From positions 41,602,001-41,666,000 of the forward strand of contig NC_088679.1 in the NCBI RefSeq assembly GCF_950023065.1: 64,000 nt of DNA, written 5' to 3'. The notes below the pieces were generated by a model. That model was not told where the DNA came from and searched no databases. It was given only the letters and a program-made list of their open reading frames with translations. The stretch comes from Planococcus citri (taxonomy: Eukaryota; Arthropoda; Insecta; Hemiptera; Pseudococcidae). Position 1 is the stretch's first letter, and each line of letters starts with the position of its first letter. This document shows, one piece after another, positions 34,601 through 47,900 of the stretch. The position numbers were made by a program, and so were the translations under genes.

Positions 34601-37600
34601 ACAAAGGTAGGACAGAAGTCAATTTTCAGGTTTCTTTTATTAATCTTCATCACTAAAAATAAACATTTGAATTTTCAAAAAAATTTACCAAAAATTGAAA
34701 AATGAAATTCAAATTCTGAAAATTGGCTTCATGATGACTTTCTGAAAGACCTTTCTTTTTATTCATTTCGCCTAAAAATTTCTCTATCATTTGAAGTACC
34801 TCACACATAAAATGTCTACGAAAAGTCACAATACCTACTGACAATTTATTGCATGTAATCATCTACATGATAATTTTAATAAATAGACCAATACTTTGCG
34901 AGTGCATGCAAAATCGAACTGCTTTTCACCATGGAATAATGTAGAATAAACGCAAAATGGGAAGCTACGAAGTTTCCTCAATGCTAAGCAGAAATGTATC
35001 TACTTGGTAGAACTTAACCGCTCTATTTTATTTATTTTTTATTTTTTGACAAAAAAATTCACAAAATGATCTTATTCTTATTTTTCTTACTCTTTATCAA
35101 AATTCTACATCCCTTTAAATTCTTCTGTTCTAGACAGCTTCTCAGTCTAGTTTTCCAATAGAAGTGTTTTCAAAACGACTACTCAACTATAAAAAAACAT
35201 CGCAAATTTGGGTCGTTATATTCTAACAAAATATACTGATAAAAATCGACAGTACATTTTTATCACATGATTCGCATTTCCTTGTGATACCGGTTCATAA
35301 AAACCAGAATAAGTTACGATTGATAATATGAAAACATCTCATTTCAACTTCCAGTAGAAAGGAATTTAAATCGGAGGATAAGATACAGCACATGTTATGT
35401 AATGCCTCCATGATAAGTACCATATTTATAGCGAAATAAAAATGCAAGGAATGTTTCAATTTTGAATAAATTTCATGCATGGTCTTTTTACGGGGGTCTC
35501 TCTAAATCGATAGGTTTTTCCTTTCACTTTAGGTAATTTTAATACAATAATTGTACATTATCGTCATGATTCGAAGAATGCATTAGCAACAAAATCATGG
35601 CAGAATATCCATCAACTGCCAAAAATTTGATTTTTTGCAGTATGCATGTATTAGCTTCACGCAAAAAAAATAAAATAAAATAAAATAACGGATGATCAGA
35701 AATAATTGGCGTTGTCAAATTTACAAGCGGATATCCTAACGGAAAATCCAAAAAGGACGGTAATTTTATCTATACAGTAGCATGATTTGGACTTGAAATC
35801 AGTCATTTTGAAAGCACATAATAAGACCACGAAGTGTCAGTGTATGTTAATAAATCACCAGCATACATTTCACCCTTTTCTACTTCTACACCACCTTGCA
35901 AACAGATGAGCAACTTGAATAGACCCCATTACATTATATAAAATGTAGTAGGTGTACAAGTAAATACATCACGAAGTATAACATTTCTTTTCACAGCATC
36001 AGTGATTTTCAAACTAAACCATAATTACGAGCTTCTCGCGCCATTTCTGCCAATTAATTCGTCTTAAATCAAAACCCACTAGTTGTCAACCCCTGAAAAC
36101 AATCGTCTGCGCTGATTCGCTCTCGTAATAAAACCTTATTGTAGTCCGAGTAATTTAATTCTTTCGCTACGGATTAATTTCTTTACACTCTATTATATAC
36201 AGCACAGAATACCCGTACGAATTGTATTTCATCGTATGGTTCACATTCAACAAGTAACAAGGCAATTATAAAGTACCTAAGTATATTTCCCATATCACCA
36301 TGAAATACATAATAGAAATTTTTCACCACCGAAAACGGACGAAAAAAACCAGTATCATTTTAGCTCGACGACGACAGCGTCGCTCAAAAGCGGAAAAAAG
36401 CACCGAGTGCAATGCAAATAGAAAATTCTCAACGAGTTCTAAATTTCAAAAGGCTACAAAATCATTCGTCGTCGTTACCAAAGTATTTACTTTTCTTATT
36501 GACTTCAACACATACGTGACGACGGATACAATTACATAGCCAGCTTAGTATACCAATCTACAGTGCCTTAGTCGATCGAGTTTTTCAATTTTTAGTTTCG
36601 GATAAGAATAAGTTACCGTCGAATCGATCTACAAATTCCATTTTCAGCCAACTCGTAAAACCTTTTCAATGAGCATCGACGATTGAATTCGTATACCATA
36701 AAATCGACTCTAAAAATTGAAAATTCATTTCTAAACATCGTTCGTAGGCAATGACGATTGACGAATAATAAATTGACTATCAATATACGAATAAATGCAC
36801 ATACATGTACGTACGTGTACATATAACGTATGATGATATTAGCTACACTAGTCGAACAGATAAATTCGACGATCATTTTATGAGCTGTGCTGTTGTGGTT
36901 TTTAAATAATGTAAATTGACAAAACACATTCTTTACGGTTAAAAATTGAAAAAATTGCAATACTCGTGTGAATACCAAAGACATTTTGCAATGTCAAACT
37001 GTCACTGCAAGTACATAGATATCAGGTTCTTTTCGTGTAAAAATACACCACATACTGTGTACAGTGTGTACCTAGTAGGAATGTAATGTATGTATATAGG
37101 TATGCACTTTACCACGACTATGTAAGTGTGTTTACTGTTCGTGTATCCCGACCTACTATCGTTTGGTCGAACAACTTCCATTACTTCAAAGCAAATTTGT
37201 ACTCGACTAGATTGAAATTGATCTGAAGAGATCTCTCAAAATTTTTATTTGATTCTCATACTTCCTTTGTCTACGTCTGCGGTCTGCATAAAGTTAAATT
37301 AACTCGGTAGAATAGAAAAAAGCCTCGACTAAACCTCGACGCATGTTGAAATAGCAAAATAATTTCATTGTAAACGAAAAAAAAAACCACTCACGATGTA
37401 CGAGTAATCTGAGTACGGATAGTACATATGAAGGTGTTGCAGGCTAATCTCTTCATAAGAGCCGAATTTTTTTCGAAGAAAATCTCTCATCTTCGAAATT
37501 TTAAACAACTTCTATGAAACATTAAAGAACTACAATTTTGGATCTTTGTCACATTCAGTACTCTCAAAAATCTGAAAATAATAAACAACGCTTCACAAGA

Positions 37601-38710
37601 TCGAAAAAATAATCGGCGTCACTCAATGCCACTTTACTTGAAAATTATTTTTCGACTTTTTTTGAAGGTGTTGAGATCTCACTCTAAAAATTATTTTGTT
37701 GAGAACAATGATAAGGGAGGCCATTGCAACTTTCAAATTCAGTTTTCATCGTGAACGTTCAATTCGGAGTTTTTCAAATTTTAAATGTTGGTTTCGAATC
37801 TGTTTTTCTTTTAAACCTCATCAAAAGATTTCCTTCTTTAATCAACCTTTGAGGTCTGCGACTTCAAAGTTCGATAATATTGCAAGAAATCGCATTCGTA
37901 TAAGAATGACACACCCCCTATGGCCTCTACTCTCCAGGATTAAAAATTGAAGGAAATTACAAAATATTGCTTCATTTTTAGTTCGTGTCAGTTCGGTACT
38001 TCTTCTTAACAGTACAGTTTTCAACACTTTTCACAGTAAAAATTCAGATATCTGCTGGATTTTTGACAAAATATTTCCATTCCCTCTTTCCTACAATTTT
38101 GCAAAAAATTTTAGTAAAATGGCCGAATTTTTCAAAAATTTAAAACATTTTTCCCAATGAGACGGAAGGAAAGAGGCAATCACAAATCAAAACTTCTTCT
38201 CAAATATATTCTCAAACTAAGTATAACCTACTGCAATAGGCATTTTTTCATTTAAAAAAATCCGGTAAAAAATTATTTTCACCGGCAACGGGCGAAGAAA
38301 CTCCTCATAATGTAGTTTCTTACAAAATGAAAATCCAAATATAGTGCCATACGCCATACCGCATTTCTTTTTCATTTTATAAACGTATAACCGGCCATAA
38401 TTACGCGAATTTATTCGTTTTATGCGCCATAAAAGATTTTACGACTAGAGCATTTCTCTGATAATACGTCATTTTGGATCTTACTCCTCCGAGGCAGCAG
38501 TACATATTGCACCGTGGCAAAACTCCTCTTACTGTTTGCGAATTTCTCAGCACGCCTCCTTCTACCAAAATGACCTTTACCGATAATGTATCGCGGAGAC
38601 GAAAACAATGAAACCATCATCGTCGATGCTATACGAAATTCTTCCATTGTCTGTCAGACCAAAGAACAACACCTAATGGCGGAGAGAGGAAGAAATGAAA
38701 ACACAGTATA

Positions 38711-39074
38711 CAGGATGTTCTATTTTATTTAGATGAATCGACCAACCAGTCAAAAGAAGAGCTTTTCAAAATGAAAAACACGTTGCGTGTTTTGAATTCG
38801 AGAGGGGAGGGGATACAATTTTTTTCAAACAACTTTGCAAAACATTTGACAGATATTGACGAAAAAATGATCCATTTTCAAAACCAAGAGAGGAGTCACG
38901 CTTCTTTAAAATTCCAATCAACAAAAAGTCGGAACGTTTCTTCAAAAGCTCTCTTCAATTTGAAGATACGAGTACAAGTACATCACATGCGTGCACACAA
39001 GTCAGTTTCAGCAAGTGCTAACATACTCGGCCAGTGTGTATGTAGGTATAGCTGCGCCAAACTGTGACATCCTG
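38711..39074. mobile_element. 364-bp MITE-like element
   Basis: It starts CAGGATGTTC and ends ACATCCTG, an 8-bp perfect inverted end, with TA on both outer sides (38709-38710 and 39075-39076). There is no transposase. A 98-codon plus-strand frame fills much of it but has no recognised content. The terminal match is short, so the call depends on the TA flanks and likeness to CAGGGTG-ended elements elsewhere in the window. Confidence 0.5.
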
Positions 39075-40489
39075 TATATGATGTGAGATCCACATTCGGC
39101 TCCTCAAACACAACCAATGCCCACGCATCCAGTATAACTGAACCACGTTGAAGTCAAACGAGTAAAATAACGTGCACTAGCCAGTCACATCAGCACAACC
39201 GACATCGTCGATCTTTGAAAAACATTATCGGCGCGCGATCGCAATCGCATAATAAAGAAGCTTACGGACAATGACCTCGACCGCTAACATCACTCAGTGA
39301 ACTACACACACACTTACGTTCTTCAAGAAGCAACACTACATGCAACAAGTTACACATAAACGCAACCATGAAATATGTTACGGAAGTTGAGAATTTAAAT
39401 TCTTCACCATTCCGTACGTTCTTGTGCGTAGTATGCTGGTGCTTTCAATCGCACACTCTTACTCTTCGTTCGTTCATTTATTTCATTCACAAAAGTAGGT
39501 AAATATACGAAAAAAATATAAAAAAAACCTCGAGTACTAGGCTGAGTTGACTTTTCCCTCTTGATCGAAATAAAAAAATACTTTCGGAAAGGTCTATACG
39601 ATCATAATACACCTTTTATTCGAACGAAATTATAATCGCACTCTGAGAGTTATAAGAGTAGGTATATCATACCTTCTGTAGGATTCGTGAAGTGTATTCT
39701 AAACACCTACCTACTCATACAATACTGTTGAAAAAACTTATAAAATTTCAATTTTATGCATCGTTATATCAGTGGGCGAAAAGGTGCGAATATTTTCACA
39801 TCGCTGGAATAATTGCCAAATACCTATATAAAACGAAAAACACTGGCGTAGGTTACACCCCAGCACCAGATAAGAATACACCAAGTTTTATGAAAATTTT
39901 CATTTTAAAAGTTCAATATACTCATTTGTATGTATCTGTTCTGTATGTTGAATTCTGAAGATACTATTACTAGAATCTAGCGAGTCGTTCTTTCTATTTC
40001 ATTCATAATAAAATTGAGATAGTTCGAAAGAAGAGGCAAAATATGCTCCTTTTTTTCAAATTACACAGCACGAAATTCTTTTCATTGGAAAATTCCATCT
40101 CTTATCTTAAAAACTAAGCCATTTTATAACATTTTAAAAATATATTTCAATTTTATTTTTTTGTTCGAACAGGGGATTCGAAAAATATCACTGACGCAGA
40201 CGACTCCACCATCGTTTTCAAAACCTTTTTCTCCGATCTCGTCCCCTACATAATTTTTTGGGCGGCTAAAAAAGAGAAACGTACAAATATACAGGGCACA
40301 AGGCATTCACTGAACTTGAAAACTAAACTTCGTTTACTTTGTTCTCATGGGTATTGGGTATCACTTATCATACAATTCAGAAATTTTCTCAGAAAATTTG
40401 ATATTCAATCTCCACTCTTCGCATCAAGCAGGTACACAGAATTTAAAATACCTATACATCTTCTGTAAATAATAAAAAAAATAATATTT

Positions 40490-40880
40490 AAAAATTGCAA
40501 ATCGCTTATTTTTGGGTGAATTCGAATTTTGAAAATTTTTTCTGAAACTAGGGAAATATTTTGAAACGCAATGATGCCAATTTTTTGGTAATCATTGCTA
40601 ATTTCAAACAACCGAAAAATTTGATGTTTTTGGCTGTTTTTCTGGATTTTTTTGAAATTTGCAACAATGAACATGAAATTGGCAAACATTGAATGATATC
40701 ATTTTGAAACTGAGGGAATATTTTGAAACACAGTGGTATCCATTTTTCAATCACTCCTGTCAATTTCCAAAACTTGAAAAAAATTTACAAGCTTTCAGCT
40801 ATTTTTCTCGTCTTTTGAAATCAGGCAATAACGACCAAAATATTGGTAACCATCTCTGTATTCCAAAGTAATGATACCCA
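40490..40880 (+). repeat. Dispersed foldback repeat, copy B, with internal duplication
   Basis: It begins GCAAATCGCTTATTTTTGGG as in copy A and contains GAAACTAGGGAAATATTTTG at 40544. A diverged second copy, GAAACTGAGGGAATATTTTG, lies at 40706, giving a direct duplication with a period of about 162 bp. The tail with CGCTCAGTAGAACC seen in copy A is absent. Confidence 0.6.
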
Positions 40881-41609
40881 TTTCCAACAAAAAAGAAAGA
40901 AAAAGGATCAACAGTTCAAATAGATATTATGTATGTCCTTCACGAGTAATCAGGCACAAAAAACACCTATCCATTTTGAAACACCCTATCCTTATCTTTT
41001 TCGAATGTTGCGAAATTTCTCCATTGAGTCACCGGTTCAGCTCGGCCATTTAAATTTGGCGATGACGGATTGCTTCCGGTAACTTCCTGAAATTACAACT
41101 TTGACTTGTTAACATAGCGGTTGTTCGTTGCATCATCATTAAACCGGCGAATACAGTGTTGGAGAGTTTGGCGAGCTGAAGGAAGAAACAACAGTATCTG
41201 AAAAGAGCCAACGAAAAGAAGAAGACAAAAAATTAATTCAATTCGTTTTTCGAATGAATGTTAATTTATCGTCTGACCTAAATCGGTGAAACGTTGTAGG
41301 TGGTGGCGTAACTGGCAGATGATTTGCATTTGTTATAGAATCGCGATTTCCTCGCGAATTACCGCTAATTTACCAGCCAAGATCGGTATGACTCGCTGGT
41401 GACAGATATACGGATGAATGAGTCGCGAGACTTGTGCTATTGATGAAGAAAAATTTCATGTTTATGGATAGGCACATTCTTCAGATAATAAGCTTTACCA
41501 CCTCCCTCAGTATCAATTTTTGTTATAAATTCAAAGTTAAACTACATGAAAAATGCGTATACTTGACAACCTCCCTCTTCCAATGAGATATCAGACAACC
41601 CGACCAATG

Positions 41610-41985
41610 CACAAAAAATTCTCCAAAATAAATTTTTTCAAACTCGAAAAATTTCTCAATTTTTTTAAATTGGAAAAAATGTCCAAAAAATTGGCACCAC
41701 TGCATTCCAAAATATTCCCGTATTTTAGAAATGAAATCTTTTGATGATGTGGCATGATCAACGCGTAATATTCGAGAAAAAAATATATTTTCAAAATTAA
41801 TAATTACCTAAAAACGAGCCATTTGCGCATTTTCAAGTGCTTAGTAGAACCCTAAAAATGGATTTGCGTCTTGGATTTTGACGACAATTCGCATAGGTCG
41901 ACGCAGAATCTCAATAGGTATTATATTTTGGAACCGAACATTTTTCCAAAACAAGTTGGGTAGAGGCTAGAGCGAAAAACCCGCA
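41610..41985 (-). repeat. Dispersed foldback repeat, copy C
   Basis: The reverse complement of 41680-41740 reads AATATTTTGGAATGCAGTGG then TGCC, matching the copy A left arm. Beyond it lie AGTGCTTAGTAGAACC, GTCTTGGATTTTGACG, GGTCGACGCAGAATCTCAAT and ACAAGTTGGGTAGAGG, the same order as the copy A tail. Confidence 0.6.
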
Positions 41986-44900
41986 ATCTATTCAAAAATG
42001 TCACCCTTTTTGCGGGCTCATATTTCCTCTCCAGGGACACATTTGAAGCAAAAATTGTTTCTGATTGTGAGCGATCTTCAACTCGAAATGAAGGTCTCTT
42101 ATATAAGTACATACTTATATGTACTTATTATGATGCAAGTATTAATAAAAAATGTTTCAATAAATCAAAATCAACTAATGCGAGATTCTCGACCAATAAT
42201 TCACACGAGTAAAATGACTTACTTATTCTCACTTTCTTACATAAGTACTATAATTAGTACTTGGAATGAAAATTCGTACTCACCTGAAACAAATAAAAAT
42301 ACAATAATACATTAGTGGATGTTGATTATATGTACATCTCATTATGTATTCAACTTATAGTAACAATTCTGCCTATATTTGAGTTACTAGAAACAGGCGC
42401 CCAACAAGAAAAGAAAAATCTAAAAAAAAATCTTGGCTGAATGATTTATTTTCTCCATTCTACCGCTGGAAATTCAAGCCTAACTCAATTCATTCGTAGA
42501 TACTTTCACATTTTTACAACTTCGAGTATTTCTAGTTCCATTTTCAAGATAAAGTTGAGCTTGAGTTAATGTGTCAACTTGAATAACGAAAAACGCTCAT
42601 TCGTCTTACAAAAAATTTCAAAGTATTCGATTCAATTTTCAAAAAGGTTTCCAAACTTCAAATTTTCAACTTTTCAAATAGAGAAATTACAATTTTTAAC
42701 GAGTCGAGACAAAATGAATGACTATCCAGTATTCAGTACCTGATGATAGAGTTTAGTGTGGCGTGCTTGAGAGAAAAAAAAGTCGCGCCATTCGAAATAT
42801 CCCCATTCACCATGTGAATTAAAAGAATAATATTGGCGACCAATTTTCAGACAACGATAACGGTAGGTTAGAGTAACCGATGGCGATCGGTATTCCAGAT
42901 TTACTTCGAAACATCCCACACTGTAAAGACCTTGACTCGTATTTTTGGATATTTTTCTATAAAACGTATTTTGTGTCCGTTGAAAAAGAAAACGCCGCGG
43001 GGAGTTGAATTTTTAGTTTTTCTATGAGTCTGGAGCTATACAGTGTAATAGCTTATGAAGTGAAATTGTTGGAAAATTAAAATCCGCTTGACTGAATCGC
43101 GTTAAAAGCTAAAACGTGTGCGTTCGTTAGTATAATAATTTGCTTTCATTGTTCGACGCGTATATCGAAGAAAAATTAGCCTTTTTATGGCTCAGCTGGG
43201 GTACTCGAGTTTATATTCAGGGCTGATCTAACGCAGTAATGGAAATGGACGTCGTGCCGTGTGTCTGTCGCGGTCAGCCAATGCAGACCTTTTTCTGATT
43301 TATCATCAGGGGTGATAATATTTTCAATTTGTGTATAAATTTTATTCGATTTTCAAATCGCCACCCGCAACATTACAAATATATCTCGTATCTTGACTGA
43401 ATTAACTCTCGAAATATGTCGCGACGAGTTTTTTCTCTATGTCTGTTCAGTTCCCAAAGGGAGACAATAGAAATACAAATGCTATCGGTAATTTTTTCAT
43501 CAAGTTGGTAGGTATGTACCTACAACGAAAACTGACAAAATGAAACTTCTTTCGAATCTCAGCAGAAATTTTTTTCTACGATTCTGAAAGGAAAAAAACA
43601 CACCCAATTACGTTCGCGAATTGTACGCCATTTACTGACACTCCTCTTTATCAGCCAATTTATTGCGAGCGTAATTTACGAGCGTATAAACGGTTAATAA
43701 TCGATTTGTCAACATTTGTACGCTGCCAAAGTTTCCAACACACTTTGAACCGTTCAACTTTCCAAAGCGTACCTAACTACGAGTACCTAATAGGTAAAGC
43801 TAAAGAGTATATCGATGACTATTTCGCTGTTTTGCGTATACTCTAGCCAACAATTTGGCGCAATTCAGACTCTATACCTAATAATATATCGGGCTCGTGT
43901 GTGAAAATTTGGGTGCACGGGAGGATAATGAATTAACGGACGGAAACTTTGTTTTGTACAAAGTTTTAATTTGCGGTGGTAATTTTACTACGCCAACTAT
44001 TACGAGTACCAGCAACAAAACGTTAACTTCTACTTCCGTGCCGTATGACAAGAAGTTTGCTTCGGTTCATTTATAGTTTATGCTTTTTACTATTACTCGC
44101 GTCGCGGAATAATTGTAACTCACCAAAGTATATGTTTATACCCTTCATTTTTTATGGTTTTTTCTATACTTTGACTTCGAAGGTCGTTCATTTTTTTCGG
44201 TTCATCTTCTAATAATTTTCGTAAATTTGCGAGCAAATTAGCATTTCATTTTGCATATTTCGCGGTCAAGTTGCAGGGTTTCGTATATTTACATAAAACA
44301 ATTAATTAAGAATACCCAGTAACAAATTATTTTATAAGCGAATTAAAAAAGAGAATAGAACTTGAGAAAGGGAATGCAAAAATGAAATTTGCTCGTCCAA
44401 AACACTTGCAAAGAGACAAAAATACTAAAACTATCTACAGTTACAAAAGAAGAAAATAATTTTATAAATTTTCAATACTGAAAAGAGAAATTCAGAATTT
44501 TCTCGCACATGAAAATCAAAATTTTCCAAGAAATCATCCCTAACTTCTCTATAGAAAAGTACGAAATGGATAAAGCACATATCAATTTTATAGCGCGGAA
44601 AATTAACTTTAAAAATGACGTAAAATCGTCAAAAGGTGCTAAAATTGATATAACTTGTACATCATAACCCCTTGAATACGAAACCTTCTCGACGTTTGAA
44701 AAATGCGATAAAATTAAAAGCATTTTTTCGCAGTAAAACCCCATTCGAAATAAATATAGAAAATACACAAAATTCTAGCTCTTTGTGGCAATATACAAGT
44801 ACGAATATGTGGCATTTCACGCAAGGTTTACTTCTGCGTTTTTTTTAACGCGACAGAGGTATTTTGAAAATGAAATTTCCACCGAGTCAATAGATGTGGA

Positions 44901-47900
44901 TTTTACGATAGTGTTTCAGATTGTGTAAATCTCCAAGTATTTTTTTGGTTGTTTTTTTTTCTTGCGACAAATAAATATTTATGATGTTACGTATTTTATC
45001 GAATGAGTTTTTCTTTCAGCGTATGACATACTGATATAGCTTGTACTACTACGAGTACCTCGACACACCGGTTAAATTGAACATAATTGATCGGTAAAAA
45101 CTGCGAAACAGAAAGCGAACAGAAATGGTGTAGAAAAAGCGTCTGAACGAATCAAGTTGACGTAATTTTCCTTCTTCGGACCTTTCTGCTGCCACATTTT
45201 TTTCAACAAATGAAACTGTTCGCTGGTAGAGAATTTTTGGGAATAAAAAACGATTGTAGCAGAACTTTTATCGTTATTAAAGTTTGTAAATTAGATTTTA
45301 ATCTTTGGCGGGGCAAATGTTTATGAATGTTCAGTTTTAAAAGATTTTTTTATGCGAGACTTTCGATAAAAGTCGCGACTGAAATAAAAATGTAATTACG
45401 ATTCGTTTAAAATTGTTTATTCTAACGTAGTTTCAGAAGGTTTTTCTAGTCAAAAAATCAAATTACCGACGATTTTTATAAAACATAATTACGTTCAAAA
45501 CGCATTTGAACCCGGAGACCGGAGTTATAATTTTTGTGTAACTTTTAAATCCACAATCCAATTGTTCACTCTTACCCGTACTTGTATATGCCTTTATATT
45601 TTAAATATCGTATTGAAAAAAAATCTTCGAATCTGAGTAAAATTTCTAATTAGATTCTATCTTCTTTATTTTCAAGTCGAACGTGTCGTCGTTCAAAAGC
45701 TCAAACATACTTTATTCCATTTGTATTAAAATATTGCGCCCCCACCCCCTCCCGGGTTGTTACGAAGAAATTTTTTCGAATCTTAGCTTTTGATTCCAAA
45801 TTCTCGCGAAATTAATATGTAGGGTATATCGTATTCGTGATTTTTTTTCGTCGTTTCGATCGCGTCTTCTAAATCATCGAAGTGGAACGATATTCAAAAC
45901 TTTAACAAATCCAAAGATTGAAGTTGGAAAGTTTTTCGATTTTTCCAAGTCGAATGTCGCCTTTGAGAAAAACGAGCTAACGTAAGCTCTACATACAGGC
46001 AGCAGGTATTTTGTTTTCAACGTGCGTTATATTCGAATTAAGCGTACACGTGCACTCGATGCAGATGTGCCTGTATAGCTGTACGAATAATGTTCGTATA
46101 GTATTACAGGATACAATATGCGCGTCTGATGGCAATGGCGGCGGATTTTAAAACATATTTTTTCTAGTGAAAATTTCGCACGTTAATGCGTGTACGTTTA
46201 GGTAAACTGAATATACTTACCATGCAGTAACCATACGCTGGAATATACCTTGTATACGAACTATGTACTAATAAAGGAGGAAAAATATCGTTTAAGTGTT
46301 TTCGACATGTTGAAAAAGATTATGCCGGTGAATTATGTGATTCGTCGATGTGTCTTGTGGGAACAATTTATGTAAATTATGAGCATATAAGAAAATCTAC
46401 GATGGATTTGATTTTTCTCCAACTTCGTGAGTTACAGGGTAACCGAAAAATTACGTTGCTCAGATACTCACTCACAGAACATGAGATAAACAAGATAAAA
46501 TAACTAGATGTCGATTCCTTTCTCAAATCTAGTTTTCTTACATGGAGTAAATAATTCGTAGTCGGAATCAAATGAAGAGAGATGAAGAGAGATGTAATGA
46601 AATAATGAAATTGTACCAAAAAAACATTGCTATTAAGGTGGCCCTTATTTCAAAAATTCGTATTTCATCGCTTCAAATAGCTGGATCGGTTCATATTCTC
46701 AAAAAAAAATGAGATCCTGAAAACTTCTGCTCAAAAAGTAGATTTTAAACAGTGCCCCAAAGCCCCCATTTTTCTTATGGGAATTGGCAACTGACAAAGG
46801 AAAACATGGTGAAAACTTTTTTTCTTTTTCAGCATTAAAATTCGAAAAAAAAAATCATGTTTACTTTAAAATCTCAAAATATATAAGAGTAATTAAGTGG
46901 GGTTGTGGCTCCCCAAAATTGAGGTCAAAATGGGTAAAAATTCAATTATGAACGAAAAGAGGGTGCCTACTGAATTTTAAAAAGGAAATTTTTTCAAGTC
47001 ATTCATTTTACAAACTCTCTTGAATATTGAATTCTTCGATTGCACATTTATTCTGTCTTTCAAGAATCGTCACTTTTTCGTCACCCTTTTCCACAACTTT
47101 AAACCGAATTCACAAAAATGACTCAAATTCAATTCTAAAAATTTCGGATCCCCCAGCAAAAATTTCAAAACTAGTTCGAGTCTATTAGTAACAGTCTCCT
47201 CTCATAAAAGTAATTCTGAGCTGCGTACCTGTTGAGTCAAATGCCCCCGAACTCTTCAGAAAAACATCAAAAAGTACCTAATCACTAAATTTCCTTCAAA
47301 GTAAGAAAAAACTTTTTTTTTTCGTGCTATGAATTTGAATGCTCAATGCTGGACCAATGTGCAGCTTGCATCATGAACCTATTCATTAAATAAATATTAC
47401 CTATCTACGTTTGGTATTTGTCCGCTAAAATACAAGAATGCTTAGTTTATTGTGAAAAAACTACCTATAATTATAGTAATATGTACTCTACACATTACGT
47501 TCAGTTTGGGATACGTATAATATGCATTATGTACATATATCACCGCAGCTTCTAGTGTAATGAAATGTAATTACAAAATGAACTTGGTATGTTTATCTAA
47601 GTGTGCGTGTGTAGGTGTCTAACGTGCGAGTGAAGTAACCGCCGGAGCGTGTTTCCCGTACATGGAAAAATGCATATATGTAAAAAAAAAAAAGCATTCG
47701 GTAAAAGGCGAATGTATTCGTATAAAATACATACGACAGGTTGAAAATTTACGTACGTTCATCAGATGTATGGTATGCTATGTGCAATATAGTAAACTTA
47801 GCGGTAAACGTACCACGATGACCGACCTCCATTCTCATTTTTTAGCTCACCACCACCTTCACCTTCGCTACAGTATTAACTCGATACCTACCCGGCGAAA

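Noticed and set aside
42722..42919. 65-codon minus-strand frame with a plausible residue mix (HGEWGYFEWRDFFFSQ)
   Set aside because: No family is recognised, there is no splice or start context, and it sits in repeat-rich DNA; not enough to call a gene.
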